IMG/VR virus record: IMGVR_UViG_3300025168_000688
Coordinates: 1 to 23,576 of that record
Length of the DNA stretch: 23,576 bases
Strand: one strand, 5' to 3'
From: a virus
Part shown: positions 13,925 through 21,636 of the stretch, piece by piece
Numbering within the stretch: position 1 is the stretch's first letter
Layout of the letters: every line of letters starts with the position of its first letter
Translations under genes and position numbers: made by a program
Notes under the pieces: generated by a model
Databases searched by the model: none
What the model was told of the DNA's origin: nothing
What the model saw: the letters and a program-made list of their open reading frames with translations, nothing else

Positions 13925-14922
13925 GATTTTTGTAGCCTCGCTTTTTGTATTGCGTAATCTTTAAATGACACTCCAAGTTTTTTGGCTAATGCCTGTTCAC
14001 TTGGCGTCAATTGAATACGATTCTGTTTGCGTCCAGTCGATGTGTTGCGTGTGGCTGAAGCGACTGTTTGGACGTTCTTTTTCGCTTCCACGTTAAACTT
14101 GTGAGGCAACTCTTGTTGTACCCTCTTATCAATCTCACTATAGTACTGATCAGAGTCAGTGTCAAAGCCTTCATTTTCTAGTTGCTTATGAACAGCAAAG
14201 GCAACTGACGTTGCAACTTGGTCTTGTCCAAACCAAGTATTCTTTTGTGCCCACTCTCTAGCTTTAGGAGATGGCTCATTAAACTCTTCAGCTGGTTGAG
14301 CATATTGCTCTGGAGTTTGATTTTGTTGTTGATTTTGAATATAAGCAGCTTCTTGCTCTTCGTACTGCTTTTGAGCTTGAGAGTATTGCTGAAGCCTAGC
14401 TTTATCAGTTGTAGCTAAAGTTAAAGCTTCTGTAGCTGAAGCAATAGCTTCTGAGTCTCCGGCTTCTGTTGCTTGTCTTAATGCTTGTTTTGCCAAAGTC
14501 ATTTGAGATTCAACCCTGTTGGTGAACTCATCACTGTAACTACTAGAGAAAGACTTTTGTTGTTGTCTTAATTTTTCGTTTTGATCTTTAAGATCTTTGG
14601 CATATTGAACCGCCATGAGTTCTCTTCTTTGAAACTCTTTGGCTTGAGCAACTGCTTTGTTAATTCTGTTTTGTGCTAGAGATGCTCTTTTCTCTACCTC
14701 AGATAAATCTTTTGCTTGTTCCTCTACTTTTGGAGAAACTGCAAAGTCTTCTTGAACTTCGTCTTCTGTTACAGGAGAAACTTCTTGAGAATCATCACCC
14801 AATGAAACTTCGACAGCTTCATCGCTTACTTCTTCTTCAACGCGTCTTTTCTCAGGCAATGCTGCCTTTTCGATCTTCTCGTCTGTAATTTCTATGTCTA
14901 AATTTTCTGCTTCGTTTGCCAT
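13921..14922 (-). CDS. Putative scaffolding protein
   Basis: This 333-residue protein has the profile of a phage scaffold: acidic, low-complexity N-terminus (residues 1-75, with many E and D), a long coiled-coil region (about 75-205, rich in A, Q, K and E with EKLRQQQKSF), a Gln-rich stretch (YIQNQQQNQTPEQYAQPAEE), then a small helical, basic C-terminus (PSEQALAKKLGVSFKDYAIQ). The basic C-terminal helix fits capsid binding in P22-like and other scaffolds. It precedes the capsid gene and is preceded by the GroES-like gene. No protease motif is visible. The role is well supported by composition and position but not by a specific domain match. Confidence 0.65.
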   Translation of the reverse strand: MANEAENLDIEITDEKIEKAALPEKRRVEEEVSDEAVEVSLGDDSQEVSPVTEDEVQEDFAVSPKVEEQAKDLSEVEKRASLAQNRINKAVAQAKEFQRRELMAVQYAKDLKDQNEKLRQQQKSFSSSYSDEFTNRVESQMTLAKQALRQATEAGDSEAIASATEALTLATTDKARLQQYSQAQKQYEEQEAAYIQNQQQNQTPEQYAQPAEEFNEPSPKAREWAQKNTWFGQDQVATSVAFAVHKQLENEGFDTDSDQYYSEIDKRVQQELPHKFNVEAKKNVQTVASATRNTSTGRKQNRIQLTPSEQALAKKLGVSFKDYAIQKARLQKS

Positions 14923-14934
14923 GCTTTACCTCTC

Positions 14935-15399
14935 TTATAAAGATTTAATATCGTCAGGATCTAAAATTGTTCCAATGATGTCATCGTCATTAATGATTCT
15001 AACTTCGTGATCATCTTCTAAACGGAAACGGGAACCAGCATATCTGCCAATTAACACCCAGTCTTTTTCTTGACACCAGGGTTTGTCTCCATATTTTTCT
15101 TTTTCTTTATAAGCTAAAGGTCCAACCTTTAGAACGTAAGCAACCACTGTAGACAAAGATTCTCTGTCCATGGTTTCTTTAACGAGCTGAATACCGCCTT
15201 CAGTTACACCCTTACCTCTATAAGGTAAAACAAGAATACGCCATCCAGATGGATTTGGCATTCTGTCTAATAATGATTTACTGAGTAGTTTGGGATCTAG
15301 AACTCTTGCTTCTTCTGTTACAAAAGCTTTATCAAGTTCTAATGAGGCTTCTTTTTTTTCTTCTATATTTTCTGCGACTTTGTCATTCATCGATATCAT
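14935..15399 (-). CDS. Phage GroES-like co-chaperonin
   Basis: This 154-residue protein has an N-terminal extension of about 45 residues and then a GroES/Cpn10-like domain (about 49-146): SGWRILVLPYRGKGV (51-65), a mobile-loop motif GGIQL (68-72) like the GGIVL of bacterial GroES, VGPLAY with DKPWCQEKDWVLIGRYAGSR (105-124), and EVRIINDDDIIGTIL (132-146). Bacterial GroES has about 97 residues, so this copy is longer. It would cap host GroEL and help fold phage proteins such as the capsid subunit, by analogy with T4 gp31. The two possible starts are MISMNDK (15399) or MNDK (15390); both overlap the upstream gene. Confidence 0.8.
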   Translation of the reverse strand: MISMNDKVAENIEEKKEASLELDKAFVTEEARVLDPKLLSKSLLDRMPNPSGWRILVLPYRGKGVTEGGIQLVKETMDRESLSTVVAYVLKVGPLAYKEKEKYGDKPWCQEKDWVLIGRYAGSRFRLEDDHEVRIINDDDIIGTILDPDDIKSL

Positions 15400-15577
15400 C
15401 CATATGCAGCGTTTCTTTTAAATCGTCTATGAGTGAGCGAACCGCCGATAACGCACCCATATGATATTTGTACTCTTCCATGGATTGTACATTCCCTGCT
15501 GAAAGACTGTCAACTAAATCCTGTTCTCTTTTGCGCAGAGTCTTAAAAAAATACTCCGCGAGTTTTACGCTATCCAT
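15383..15577 (-). CDS. Small helical protein upstream of the GroES-like gene
   Basis: This 64-residue protein is wholly helix-prone: MDSVKLAEYFFKTLRKREQD, then LVDSLSAGNVQSMEEYKYHM, GALSAVRSLIDDLKETLHMD. The heptad-like pattern of L, V, I and A with charged residues suggests a helical hairpin, possibly dimeric. I recall such short proteins near capsid and portal genes in marine phages without a known role. A good AGGAGAG ribosome-binding site precedes the ATG. Its end overlaps the GroES-like gene. It might act in assembly with the scaffold or co-chaperonin; this is only inferred from neighbours. Confidence 0.55.
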   Translation of the reverse strand: MDSVKLAEYFFKTLRKREQDLVDSLSAGNVQSMEEYKYHMGALSAVRSLIDDLKETLHMDDIDE

Positions 15578-15601
15578 GGCTCTCTCCTGCCGATGTGATG
15601 T

Positions 15602-16561
15602 TTATCTTAAATTAAAGTTTCCAAAACTTGGAATCATTGGTCTTCCACCCATAGCTGGTTTTCCAATTTCTGGCATTTCAAACTTAGGTAAGTTTGAAAA
15701 ATCTATGTTAGGTATGTTTGGTATGTTAGGTATGTTAGGTATGTTGGTTCTAGGCATTACAGGCGGAACAAAAGGGACTGGATCTCCAACTGGCATCCTT
15801 GTTACTCTGCCTTCTAACATATCACCTATGCTCATTCCCGGACCACGAGGTCCATCTGGTACTGGCATAGTTGTGAATCTTGGTTCGTCCACAGGCATAG
15901 GCCCAATTGGAGGAAGATCTCTAGGATCAGGCAAGAAACTTTCAATTGGCTCTGGTTCACCCATTTCCATTCTGTCTCTATATTGATCCATAAGATCATC
16001 GTAATCGATATCAAAATTAGGAAGGCCGCTAAAATCTAAGTCTCTTATAAAATCTGGTATTCCCGGAAAAGGACCGCCTGGTACAAAAGGCTCTGGTTCT
16101 GGTACAGGAGAAGGAGTTGGTGTAGCCAACTGGCCTTCTAGCTCTGCAATACGATCCATCATCTCTTGGAACCTTGTATCTTGAGCTGCTTGTTCTTCAG
16201 CACGCTGTGCCATCTCAGCTTCTCTGATTGGAGCTTGAGTTGCTTCGTACTGTTGTTGAAACTGTTGACCCATGGGAGATTGCATTTGACGCATGAACTG
16301 TTGCCCAATTGGATCAGGTCTTACATCAGTTGGCATGAAAGCTTGAGTGGGCTGAGGTGGGGCATTGTAGCCTTGGGGGGTAAAATATGCTGGTCCACCC
16401 ACAACCGCTGTTGGTCTGCCTATCGGCATGGGTTCTGGTGGTAATGCCATTTGGCCAGGTGCTTGACCCAAACCTTGAGAGTAGCCAGGTACTCTAGATG
16501 GTTGACCATACATCTGATTTTGTAAACCAGCAGGTGCAACCATTGCATCACCAATCGCCAT
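15602..16561 (-). CDS. Pro/Met/Gln-rich protein with NIP repeats, probable virion protein
   Basis: This 319-residue protein is mostly low-complexity: Pro, Met, Gln and Gly-rich N-terminus (MYGQPSRVPGYSQGLGQAPG), a coiled-coil-like region (about 104-144, with EAEMAQRAEEQAAQDTRFQE), a Pro/Asp-rich linker (TPTPSPVPEPEPFVPG), and near the C-terminus a run of NIP units followed by IDFSNLPKFEMPEIGK and MGGRPMIPSFGNFNLR. It is likely disordered with a short helical bundle. Location between portal and co-chaperonin genes suggests a minor virion or assembly protein. No family is recognised with certainty. Base composition is less AT-rich at the proline-coding parts than in nearby genes. Confidence 0.5.
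   Translation of the reverse strand: MAIGDAMVAPAGLQNQMYGQPSRVPGYSQGLGQAPGQMALPPEPMPIGRPTAVVGGPAYFTPQGYNAPPQPTQAFMPTDVRPDPIGQQFMRQMQSPMGQQFQQQYEATQAPIREAEMAQRAEEQAAQDTRFQEMMDRIAELEGQLATPTPSPVPEPEPFVPGGPFPGIPDFIRDLDFSGLPNFDIDYDDLMDQYRDRMEMGEPEPIESFLPDPRDLPPIGPMPVDEPRFTTMPVPDGPRGPGMSIGDMLEGRVTRMPVGDPVPFVPPVMPRTNIPNIPNIPNIPNIDFSNLPKFEMPEIGKPAMGGRPMIPSFGNFNLR
15704..15747 (-). repeat. 9-bp tandem repeat coding for NIP units
   Basis: Plus-strand units tatgttagg or tatgtttgg repeat at 15704, 15713, 15722, 15731 and 15740 (the last one partial). They code for repeated Asn-Ile-Pro in the 15602-16561 gene. Such short arrays can gain or lose copies by slippage without changing frame. Confidence 0.8.
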
Positions 16562-16735
16562 TTAAGAAACTCCGTTAAATTTAGTGCCTCTTAAAGCTGC
16601 GCCACCCCCACGAGATTTACCTTTGCCATATGGTTTAGGTGCGCCTGGGTTTGGCATACTTTCTACTTGCTTGTAGTTTACAGTGCCTTGGTCTTTGATG
16701 GTTACGCTTGGTTTAACGCCTTTTACTTTTTCCAT
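16562..16735 (-). CDS. Small basic protein with C-terminal GGGAALRGTKFNG tag
   Basis: The chosen ATG at 16735 gives 57 residues starting MEKVKGVKPSVTIKDQGTVN and ending GKSRGGGAALRGTKFNGVS. An upstream in-frame ATG at 16780 would add 15 residues, but that part lies inside the 51-residue gene, and an AAGG motif just before 16735 fits the shorter form. The Pro/Gly/Lys-rich protein has one short beta-like part and a basic glycine-rich tail. The GGGxAxRGTKFxG end is one I recall from many marine phage proteins; the sense is unknown. The gene ends one base before the ATG of the Pro/Met-rich gene. Confidence 0.6.
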   Translation of the reverse strand: MEKVKGVKPSVTIKDQGTVNYKQVESMPNPGAPKPYGKGKSRGGGAALRGTKFNGVS

Positions 16736-16868
16736 TTTTATTACCTTTATTTTTTCTTGCTTCTTGTAGAGCAATCGCAATGGCAGTTTTCTGTTTCTTA
16801 CCGCTGCGTGTTAATTCACTTATGTTAGCAGATATTGTCTTCCTACTGCTACCTTTTTTTAAAGGCAT
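16713..16868 (-). CDS. 51-residue basic protein nested over the next gene's start
   Basis: The frame opens with ATG at 16868 and ends in TAA at 16713-16715. The product starts MPLKKGSSRKTISANISELT, continues RSGKKQKTAIAIALQEARKN and ends KGNKNGKSKRR. The TAIAIALQEARK segment resembles the QAIAIALSEAR segment of DUF6496-type small phage proteins. It overlaps the start of the 57-residue gene by 23 bases in another frame, and lies one base from the stop of the Lys-rich gene upstream. It is strongly basic, with an amphipathic helix and a charged tail; nucleic-acid binding is possible. Confidence 0.65.
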   Translation of the reverse strand: MPLKKGSSRKTISANISELTRSGKKQKTAIAIALQEARKNKGNKNGKSKRR

Positions 16869-16869
16869 A

Positions 16870-17130
16870 TTATTTTTTCTTTTTAACTGCCTTCTTAACT
16901 ACCTTGGCCTTAGTCTTAACGACAGACTTAGACTTTTTGGCTTTAGACTTGACCGTTTTGGTTGCTTTCGCAAGGACCTTGTCTGCATCTTTGTCTGCTT
17001 TTTTGGCGATCTTGTCGATGTCGATATTTGCATTCTCATTGATGATCGGTTGATTGCCATTTAATTTTGCCTCTTCTTCTTTCATTACAGCCTTGTTTAT
17101 TGCTGTCATTTTTTGTCTAACTGAACTCAT
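16870..17130 (-). CDS. Lysine-rich protein with histone H1-like tail
   Basis: This 86-residue protein has a mixed N-terminal half (MSSVRQKMTAINKAVMKEEE, then AKLNGNQPIINENANIDIDK) and a C-terminal half of Lys, Ala, Val and Ser only (KATKTVKSKAKKSKSVVKTK, then AKVVKKAVKKKK). This composition is that of histone H1 C-terminal tails and of bacterial KxxAK-type DNA-binding proteins. The start overlaps the portal stop as ATGA, so it is translated with the portal. A DNA-condensing or virion-internal role is plausible but not shown. Simple linker or disordered tail is the alternative. Confidence 0.65.
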   Translation of the reverse strand: MSSVRQKMTAINKAVMKEEEAKLNGNQPIINENANIDIDKIAKKADKDADKVLAKATKTVKSKAKKSKSVVKTKAKVVKKAVKKKK

Positions 17131-19589
17131 TTGTTACCTCGCATGATATCCATTGCTTTGAATTGATTTTGTTGTTCGATCCTTTCACGAGCAATTGTGT
17201 CTTTCATCATAGCAATTTCTTTTTGAATTTGTAACCTTTGCTCTGCAAGTTCATTGCCTTGCATTGCTTTCATTGCATCAAACTGTTGACGCTGCACAAA
17301 CTCTTCACGCTTGCGTTGTACATCATCAGCTTTAATGTCTAGCTCTTTGCCCCTTAATTCTACCAGTGGATCTGGCATGGGTGGAGGTGGCATAAACATT
17401 TGATTAATTTGTTGCATTAACTGAGCAACCACCGCAGATACATCACGAGCCACAGAATCTTTTAGTTGCTGTTGATAACCCATAGACATTTCTGGTGGCA
17501 ACATATTGATCTGTTGCATTGTTGCTTGGAACTCTGGGTTCTGAGCATTTTGTTGATCTACTATTTCAGCGGCCCTAAATGAAACATGCTGATAAACGTG
17601 TGCTTGTATAAGAGATAAGACTGGCGGATTCGATTGAGCAGTAATGGTGTTATACAAAGACATGTGTGAATTAATGTGTGCATCATGATCTTGTCCCATA
17701 AATGCTTGTTGGGGCAATCCTGTAATCAGCCCTGCGTTCTCACTTGCTGGGTCCATAGGTTGTGGCTGTGGAGGAGGTGGCAATAACTGTTCTATGTTTT
17801 GTACTCCCATGGCCGCGTACATTCTTCTATAAGCTTCATGAATACCATTCGGGCCATGAATCTCTGGATTGCTTTGTACTGTTCTAAGTAACTCTTGAGC
17901 CATCATGACTCGTTGCGCCATAGAGAAAGTATTCGGATCTGATATTGGTAAGACGTCTACACGCTCATCAAAGTCCACAGCCTTGATGGTTTGATTACCA
18001 TTGGCTGTGTTGTACGGATAAGCAGGTGGCAAGTATTCAGCAAAAACCTTGGATAAGATTTCAAACTCAATTCTTTGAGATGCATGCAATCTTTTGTGAA
18101 TTGCAGACATAACTCTTGTGCCACGCTCAAGTAGAGCAACCGTTGTACCTACCGGCGCATTTTGATTCGCATCACCAATTTGCATGTCAGCAATAGATGC
18201 GAAACGCCGACCACTATCGACAAGGATTCCCAGGAGAGAAAGTAGAGTTTGAGAAGGTTCCTTGAACGGTAACGGTACAAAGGCGTCTCGCAAACTTCCA
18301 CCGGGAGCGTCCATGTCTCTGAACTCACCTGGTTGTAAGGGTTGATCGTCATTGCGAATACGAATTCCACGCGCCTTAAAGCCAGCTGGTAAATTGGATA
18401 AAGTACCAGCGTCAATAAGTTGACGTAGAATGGAGGTCGAGGCTTTGGATAAGCCTCCGATCATGTGGGTTAAACCAAAGCCATAGAATCCTAGGCCTGG
18501 TAAAAACTTGTAATGCACAAAGTAATTGATGCGTTCTTTTAACTGATCATTTTCTTTGTAGTTTCTTCTGATGGACAATACTTTGTCATTGGCCATGGTA
18601 ACGATGTATGGCAACTTAATGCCTGTCTCTTCACCTTCAGCGTTCATGTCTTCAAAGCCCGGTATGTCTAACTCGACATGGGACTCAAAGACTTGACAGC
18701 TATCATCGTCTGAATAGCTAGGCTCAACGCCCTGTAACTTATCGATCTCCTCTTGGATTTCGTCAGTTTCGTCTGGATTTACTGTTCCATAGTTTAGTTC
18801 TACATCACGATAAAAACCAACTTGTTGCAGCTTGCGTATTTCATTCATTGACATATTAATCACATGAGTGATTCTTGTCGCGCTGTGTAAGTCTGTTGCC
18901 CCATATGGAACAATTAAGTCTTCACTTGGAATGAACTTAGAAACTGCTCTGCCTAAGTTTTGATCGTAATATACTTTTCTAAAGGCTGAACCACTCAGCG
19001 GTAGGTAGAACAACATCTGATCGGTTTCTGAATCATACTCACGCATAACTTGCATGAGCTGATAGTTCATGAACTCTTGCACGCGTGATGCTTGTTGTTC
19101 TGTTTCAGGGGTAGCCATGCCAATGACTTGTGTCTTGACTGGTCCTTGCGATGGTAAGAGTTCGTTATAGGCTTGCGCTTGGAACTGAGTTACAGATTCT
19201 GCAAGCAATGGATGCATAACACCAGAAGCCCCATCAAATGGTTGGGTTCTTTCTTCGTAGTTCATACCAAGATATTCTAGGCCTTCGCGATATGTTTTTT
19301 CCCATTCTTTGCGTGACTCTTTATCAGCATCGATGCTGCCCATCAAATCATTTTTGACTGTTCTTAGTTCTTTATCATCAATGATTTCAGCAAGGTTGGC
19401 ATAGAAGTCTGTATCTTCCATAGGGGGAGTGGGCATGCCAAATGCAATGTTGCCATCTTCAAGTTGCTCAAAGTTATCGAAGTCTGCATCTTCTTCAGTT
19501 ACATCAACTTCTAGCTCCATGCCTTTGGATCTATCTCTAACCTTAAGGTCTACTTGATCCTCAATGGTGATTGCTTTCTCTATTGCCAT
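17127..19589 (-). CDS. Portal protein
   Basis: This 820-residue protein is the portal (head-tail connector), the dodecameric ring at the packaging vertex. Features: acidic N-terminus (MAIEKAITIE, then EEDADFDNFEQLEDG), conserved-looking core with YREGLEYLGMNYEERTQPFD (100-119), GASGVMHPLLAESVTQFQAQ (120-139), and FIPSEDLIVPYGATDLHSAT. A Pro/Gln-rich segment (LLPPPPQPQPMDP) precedes a Met/Gln-rich, helical C-terminus of about 150 residues ending in alternating charges. The length, well above the roughly 500-residue norm, is as in P22-like and T7-like portals with long C-terminal barrels. The gene directly follows small basic genes and the terminase, in typical packaging-module order. Confidence 0.8.
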   Translation of the reverse strand: MAIEKAITIEDQVDLKVRDRSKGMELEVDVTEEDADFDNFEQLEDGNIAFGMPTPPMEDTDFYANLAEIIDDKELRTVKNDLMGSIDADKESRKEWEKTYREGLEYLGMNYEERTQPFDGASGVMHPLLAESVTQFQAQAYNELLPSQGPVKTQVIGMATPETEQQASRVQEFMNYQLMQVMREYDSETDQMLFYLPLSGSAFRKVYYDQNLGRAVSKFIPSEDLIVPYGATDLHSATRITHVINMSMNEIRKLQQVGFYRDVELNYGTVNPDETDEIQEEIDKLQGVEPSYSDDDSCQVFESHVELDIPGFEDMNAEGEETGIKLPYIVTMANDKVLSIRRNYKENDQLKERINYFVHYKFLPGLGFYGFGLTHMIGGLSKASTSILRQLIDAGTLSNLPAGFKARGIRIRNDDQPLQPGEFRDMDAPGGSLRDAFVPLPFKEPSQTLLSLLGILVDSGRRFASIADMQIGDANQNAPVGTTVALLERGTRVMSAIHKRLHASQRIEFEILSKVFAEYLPPAYPYNTANGNQTIKAVDFDERVDVLPISDPNTFSMAQRVMMAQELLRTVQSNPEIHGPNGIHEAYRRMYAAMGVQNIEQLLPPPPQPQPMDPASENAGLITGLPQQAFMGQDHDAHINSHMSLYNTITAQSNPPVLSLIQAHVYQHVSFRAAEIVDQQNAQNPEFQATMQQINMLPPEMSMGYQQQLKDSVARDVSAVVAQLMQQINQMFMPPPPMPDPLVELRGKELDIKADDVQRKREEFVQRQQFDAMKAMQGNELAEQRLQIQKEIAMMKDTIARERIEQQNQFKAMDIMRGNK

Positions 19590-19823
19590 TTATTTTTTCT
19601 CTATTCCAAAACCTTTTTTAGCTTCTCTGTTCGATGGGGTGTATTTTTTCTTTGCTTCTTTTGTTTTTTTATTAGCTAAAACAGTTCCTGTACCAGCTGC
19701 TGATAAAACAACTGCACTTTCTGCAAACTCTGAAGACCCCTCTCCATATTTAGCATCAATTTTTTTTTGAATTTTTCCTAAAGGTTCTTTAATAGCTTTA
19801 GCTATTTTTTTAATCTTGCTCAT
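19590..19823 (-). CDS. Small Lys-rich protein between terminase and portal
   Basis: This 77-residue protein starts MSKIKKIAKAIKEPLGKIQK, a strongly amphipathic basic helix, then has an acidic bit (DAKYGEGSSEFAESA), a short hydrophobic stretch (VVLSAAGTGTVLA) which may be a membrane-interacting or packed helix, and a basic tail (TKEAKKKYTPSNREAKKGFG). Its position between large terminase and portal is suggestive of a packaging or virion protein, but I do not recognise the family. The stop codon ends directly before the portal ATG. Charge suggests nucleic-acid or membrane contact. Confidence 0.5.
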   Translation of the reverse strand: MSKIKKIAKAIKEPLGKIQKKIDAKYGEGSSEFAESAVVLSAAGTGTVLANKKTKEAKKKYTPSNREAKKGFGIEKK

Positions 19824-19843
19824 GATTTGTCTACTGTTGTCAT

Positions 19844-20158
19844 TTATTTTCCTGTCAATGCTTTCCCAAATCCTTTAATAGCTATACCGCCACCTTTCAT
19901 TTTCTTAACTGGCTTAACTGAATTAGCTTTGCCCATCTTTTTATCTATGGCTGCCTGTATCTTAGGGTCTTTTGATTTAAAAACAATCCTTCCAGTTTTA
20001 ATGCCTTTGCTAAAGCTAGGAGAAAAATTATCTGACTCTAATAAATCTTGAGTAAATTTTTCTTTTCTTTTTTCAAACTCAGCTTTCTTCTTTATTTTTT
20101 CTGCAATTTCTTTAGCAGTCTTAGACACTGATTGGATTGTCTTTTTTTTCTTAGACAT
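19844..20158 (-). CDS. Basic protein with C-terminal GGGIAIKGFGKAL tag
   Basis: This 104-residue protein starts MSKKKKTIQSVSKTAKEIAE, followed by KIKKKAEFEKRKEKF (a long charged helix), a middle part (SFSKGIKTGRIVFKSKDPKI) and a tail KPVKKMKGGGIAIKGFGKAL plus TGK. The K(M)K-GG-x3-IKGxG tail is shared in style with the 71-residue protein at 10254-10469. It lies between the large terminase and the 77-residue gene, with an 8-base gap from the terminase stop. The protein is highly basic. I recall the GGGIAI-x-G-x-G-KAL end from marine phages; function unknown. Confidence 0.55.
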   Translation of the reverse strand: MSKKKKTIQSVSKTAKEIAEKIKKKAEFEKRKEKFTQDLLESDNFSPSFSKGIKTGRIVFKSKDPKIQAAIDKKMGKANSVKPVKKMKGGGIAIKGFGKALTGK

Positions 20159-20166
20159 ATTAACCT

Positions 20167-21636
20167 CTAATAATAAACTCGTTGTCTAGGAATTGGCTCT
20201 TCATCTTCTTCATCTGAATCCAATTTTACAAAGTTACCTTGACGAAATCTTAGTATAGCCTGTGTTGTTGAATCTACAAAATCATCGTGTTCACCGAAAG
20301 GAAAGGCTGCGCATTCCTCTATAACTTCCTCTGCATAAATAGCATCGGGAGCCCACACCATCCCTGCTTCAAACACAGGAGAGGCGCTGTGTACACGGGT
20401 GACTTTGTCCTTCCCTTTAGTGGGTCGGTAGTTCACCACAGGTATGCCCATCATTCTCAGCTCGTGCGTCAAAGGCGTACCACTTGCTTGAGATTCTATC
20501 AAGACAATGTCCGGTTGCCAATAGCTATATTCATCATAAGCTGTCGACTTAAGATCGGGAAAGTCCCAACGCCCACGTTTGGCATCGAGCAAGATAATAG
20601 ATTCAGGTGCACCATCGCTCGGACGAAACACGCCCCAAGTGGTAATGGCGCTGTAGTCAGCAGTCTGCTTAGAACTAAAAGCGGTATCGTAAGACTGGAG
20701 TATGTACGAACAAGGAGGTGGATCATCGTGCTCCCACATCTGCCACCATTCGCGTTTGAGCAAAGCGCCTTCTTCAGAGGTAGGGTTTTGCATGTACTGG
20801 GCGTTCCACTTGGCCACAGGCAACGAAGCTTTCACAGACTCAAGCTCTTCAATCTTCCAGTACCCAGGCCACAAGGGTGTGTTGTCTTCCAAAATGGCAG
20901 GCAACTCTAAGATCTCCCATTGATCAGCATGGTCTTCGCTCATGCGCTTAATAAGTTTCTCAGTCAAATCTAGCGTTGACCAACGCGTCATGACAATCAC
21001 AATGATACCGCCGGGCTGTAAACGCTGGCGCGGGCCAGAGGTATACCATTCATACGCTGACTCAAGGGCAGACGGAGACATGGCATCTTGCTCAGAGTGT
21101 GGATCATCAATGATCAGCAAGTCAGCGCCTCGACCCGTAATCGCGCCACCGACTCCAGCCGCAAAGTATTCACCGCCTTTGTTCGTCTCCCAGCGCCCGG
21201 CTGACTTAGAATCAGCAGACAGCTGTACGTTCTCAAAGATCTGCTTGTACTCATTGGTGTCCATCAAGTTACGCACCTTGCGCCCAAACCTTGCTGAGAG
21301 TTCCGCGGTGTGAGTGGTTTGCATGATTTTCATATCAGGACGCAGTCCCATGATCCAACTTGGGAAGAACACAGAAGCAAACTCGGACTTGGTGTGACGT
21401 GGGGGCATGTTAACGATCAGGCGCTTGCACTTGCCTTGGGCTACCGATTCGAGTTTTTGCGCGAAGAGCCTGTGGTGATCGCCTTCGATGAAGCCATCCC
21501 AGACTTGCTTGACGTAGTGAATGAAGTCTTTCTGAGCTTTGCCGCTGGTTTTAAGTTTCTTGATGCGATCTTGGATGGCCACTATCTCTTTTAGGGCATC
21601 ATCTGGAACATGGTCTAGTTTTGTTTCTTTTCCCAT
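20167..21636 (-). CDS. terL: Large terminase subunit (DNA-packaging ATPase and nuclease)
   Basis: This 489-residue protein is the packaging motor. The ATPase half shows a variant Walker A (PPRHTKS, 78-84), Walker B (LLIIDD, 173-178) and a coupling motif MTRW (216-219). The nuclease half shows the acidic residues of an RNase-H-like fold: D317 in QSYDTAF, E381 in VLIES, and D452/D455 in HDDFVD. It acts with the portal to translocate DNA into the procapsid, and cuts it. No small terminase is seen in the window; the XF1762-like gene takes its usual place. The start overlaps that gene's end by 22 bases. Confidence 0.9.
   Translation of the reverse strand: MGKETKLDHVPDDALKEIVAIQDRIKKLKTSGKAQKDFIHYVKQVWDGFIEGDHHRLFAQKLESVAQGKCKRLIVNMPPRHTKSEFASVFFPSWIMGLRPDMKIMQTTHTAELSARFGRKVRNLMDTNEYKQIFENVQLSADSKSAGRWETNKGGEYFAAGVGGAITGRGADLLIIDDPHSEQDAMSPSALESAYEWYTSGPRQRLQPGGIIVIVMTRWSTLDLTEKLIKRMSEDHADQWEILELPAILEDNTPLWPGYWKIEELESVKASLPVAKWNAQYMQNPTSEEGALLKREWWQMWEHDDPPPCSYILQSYDTAFSSKQTADYSAITTWGVFRPSDGAPESIILLDAKRGRWDFPDLKSTAYDEYSYWQPDIVLIESQASGTPLTHELRMMGIPVVNYRPTKGKDKVTRVHSASPVFEAGMVWAPDAIYAEEVIEECAAFPFGEHDDFVDSTTQAILRFRQGNFVKLDSDEEDEEPIPRQRVYY

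Noticed and set aside
15468-15986. 172-residue plus-strand open frame with GMLGMLGMLGML repeats
   Set aside because: The repeats only mirror the NIP-coding tandem repeat of the minus-strand gene 15602-16561; codon position and neighbours fit the minus strand.
20287-20910. 207-residue plus-strand open frame across the terminase gene
   Set aside because: It is antisense to a well-supported terL, has an odd Cys/Arg/His composition without domain features, and no ribosome-binding site of note. It is a shadow frame.
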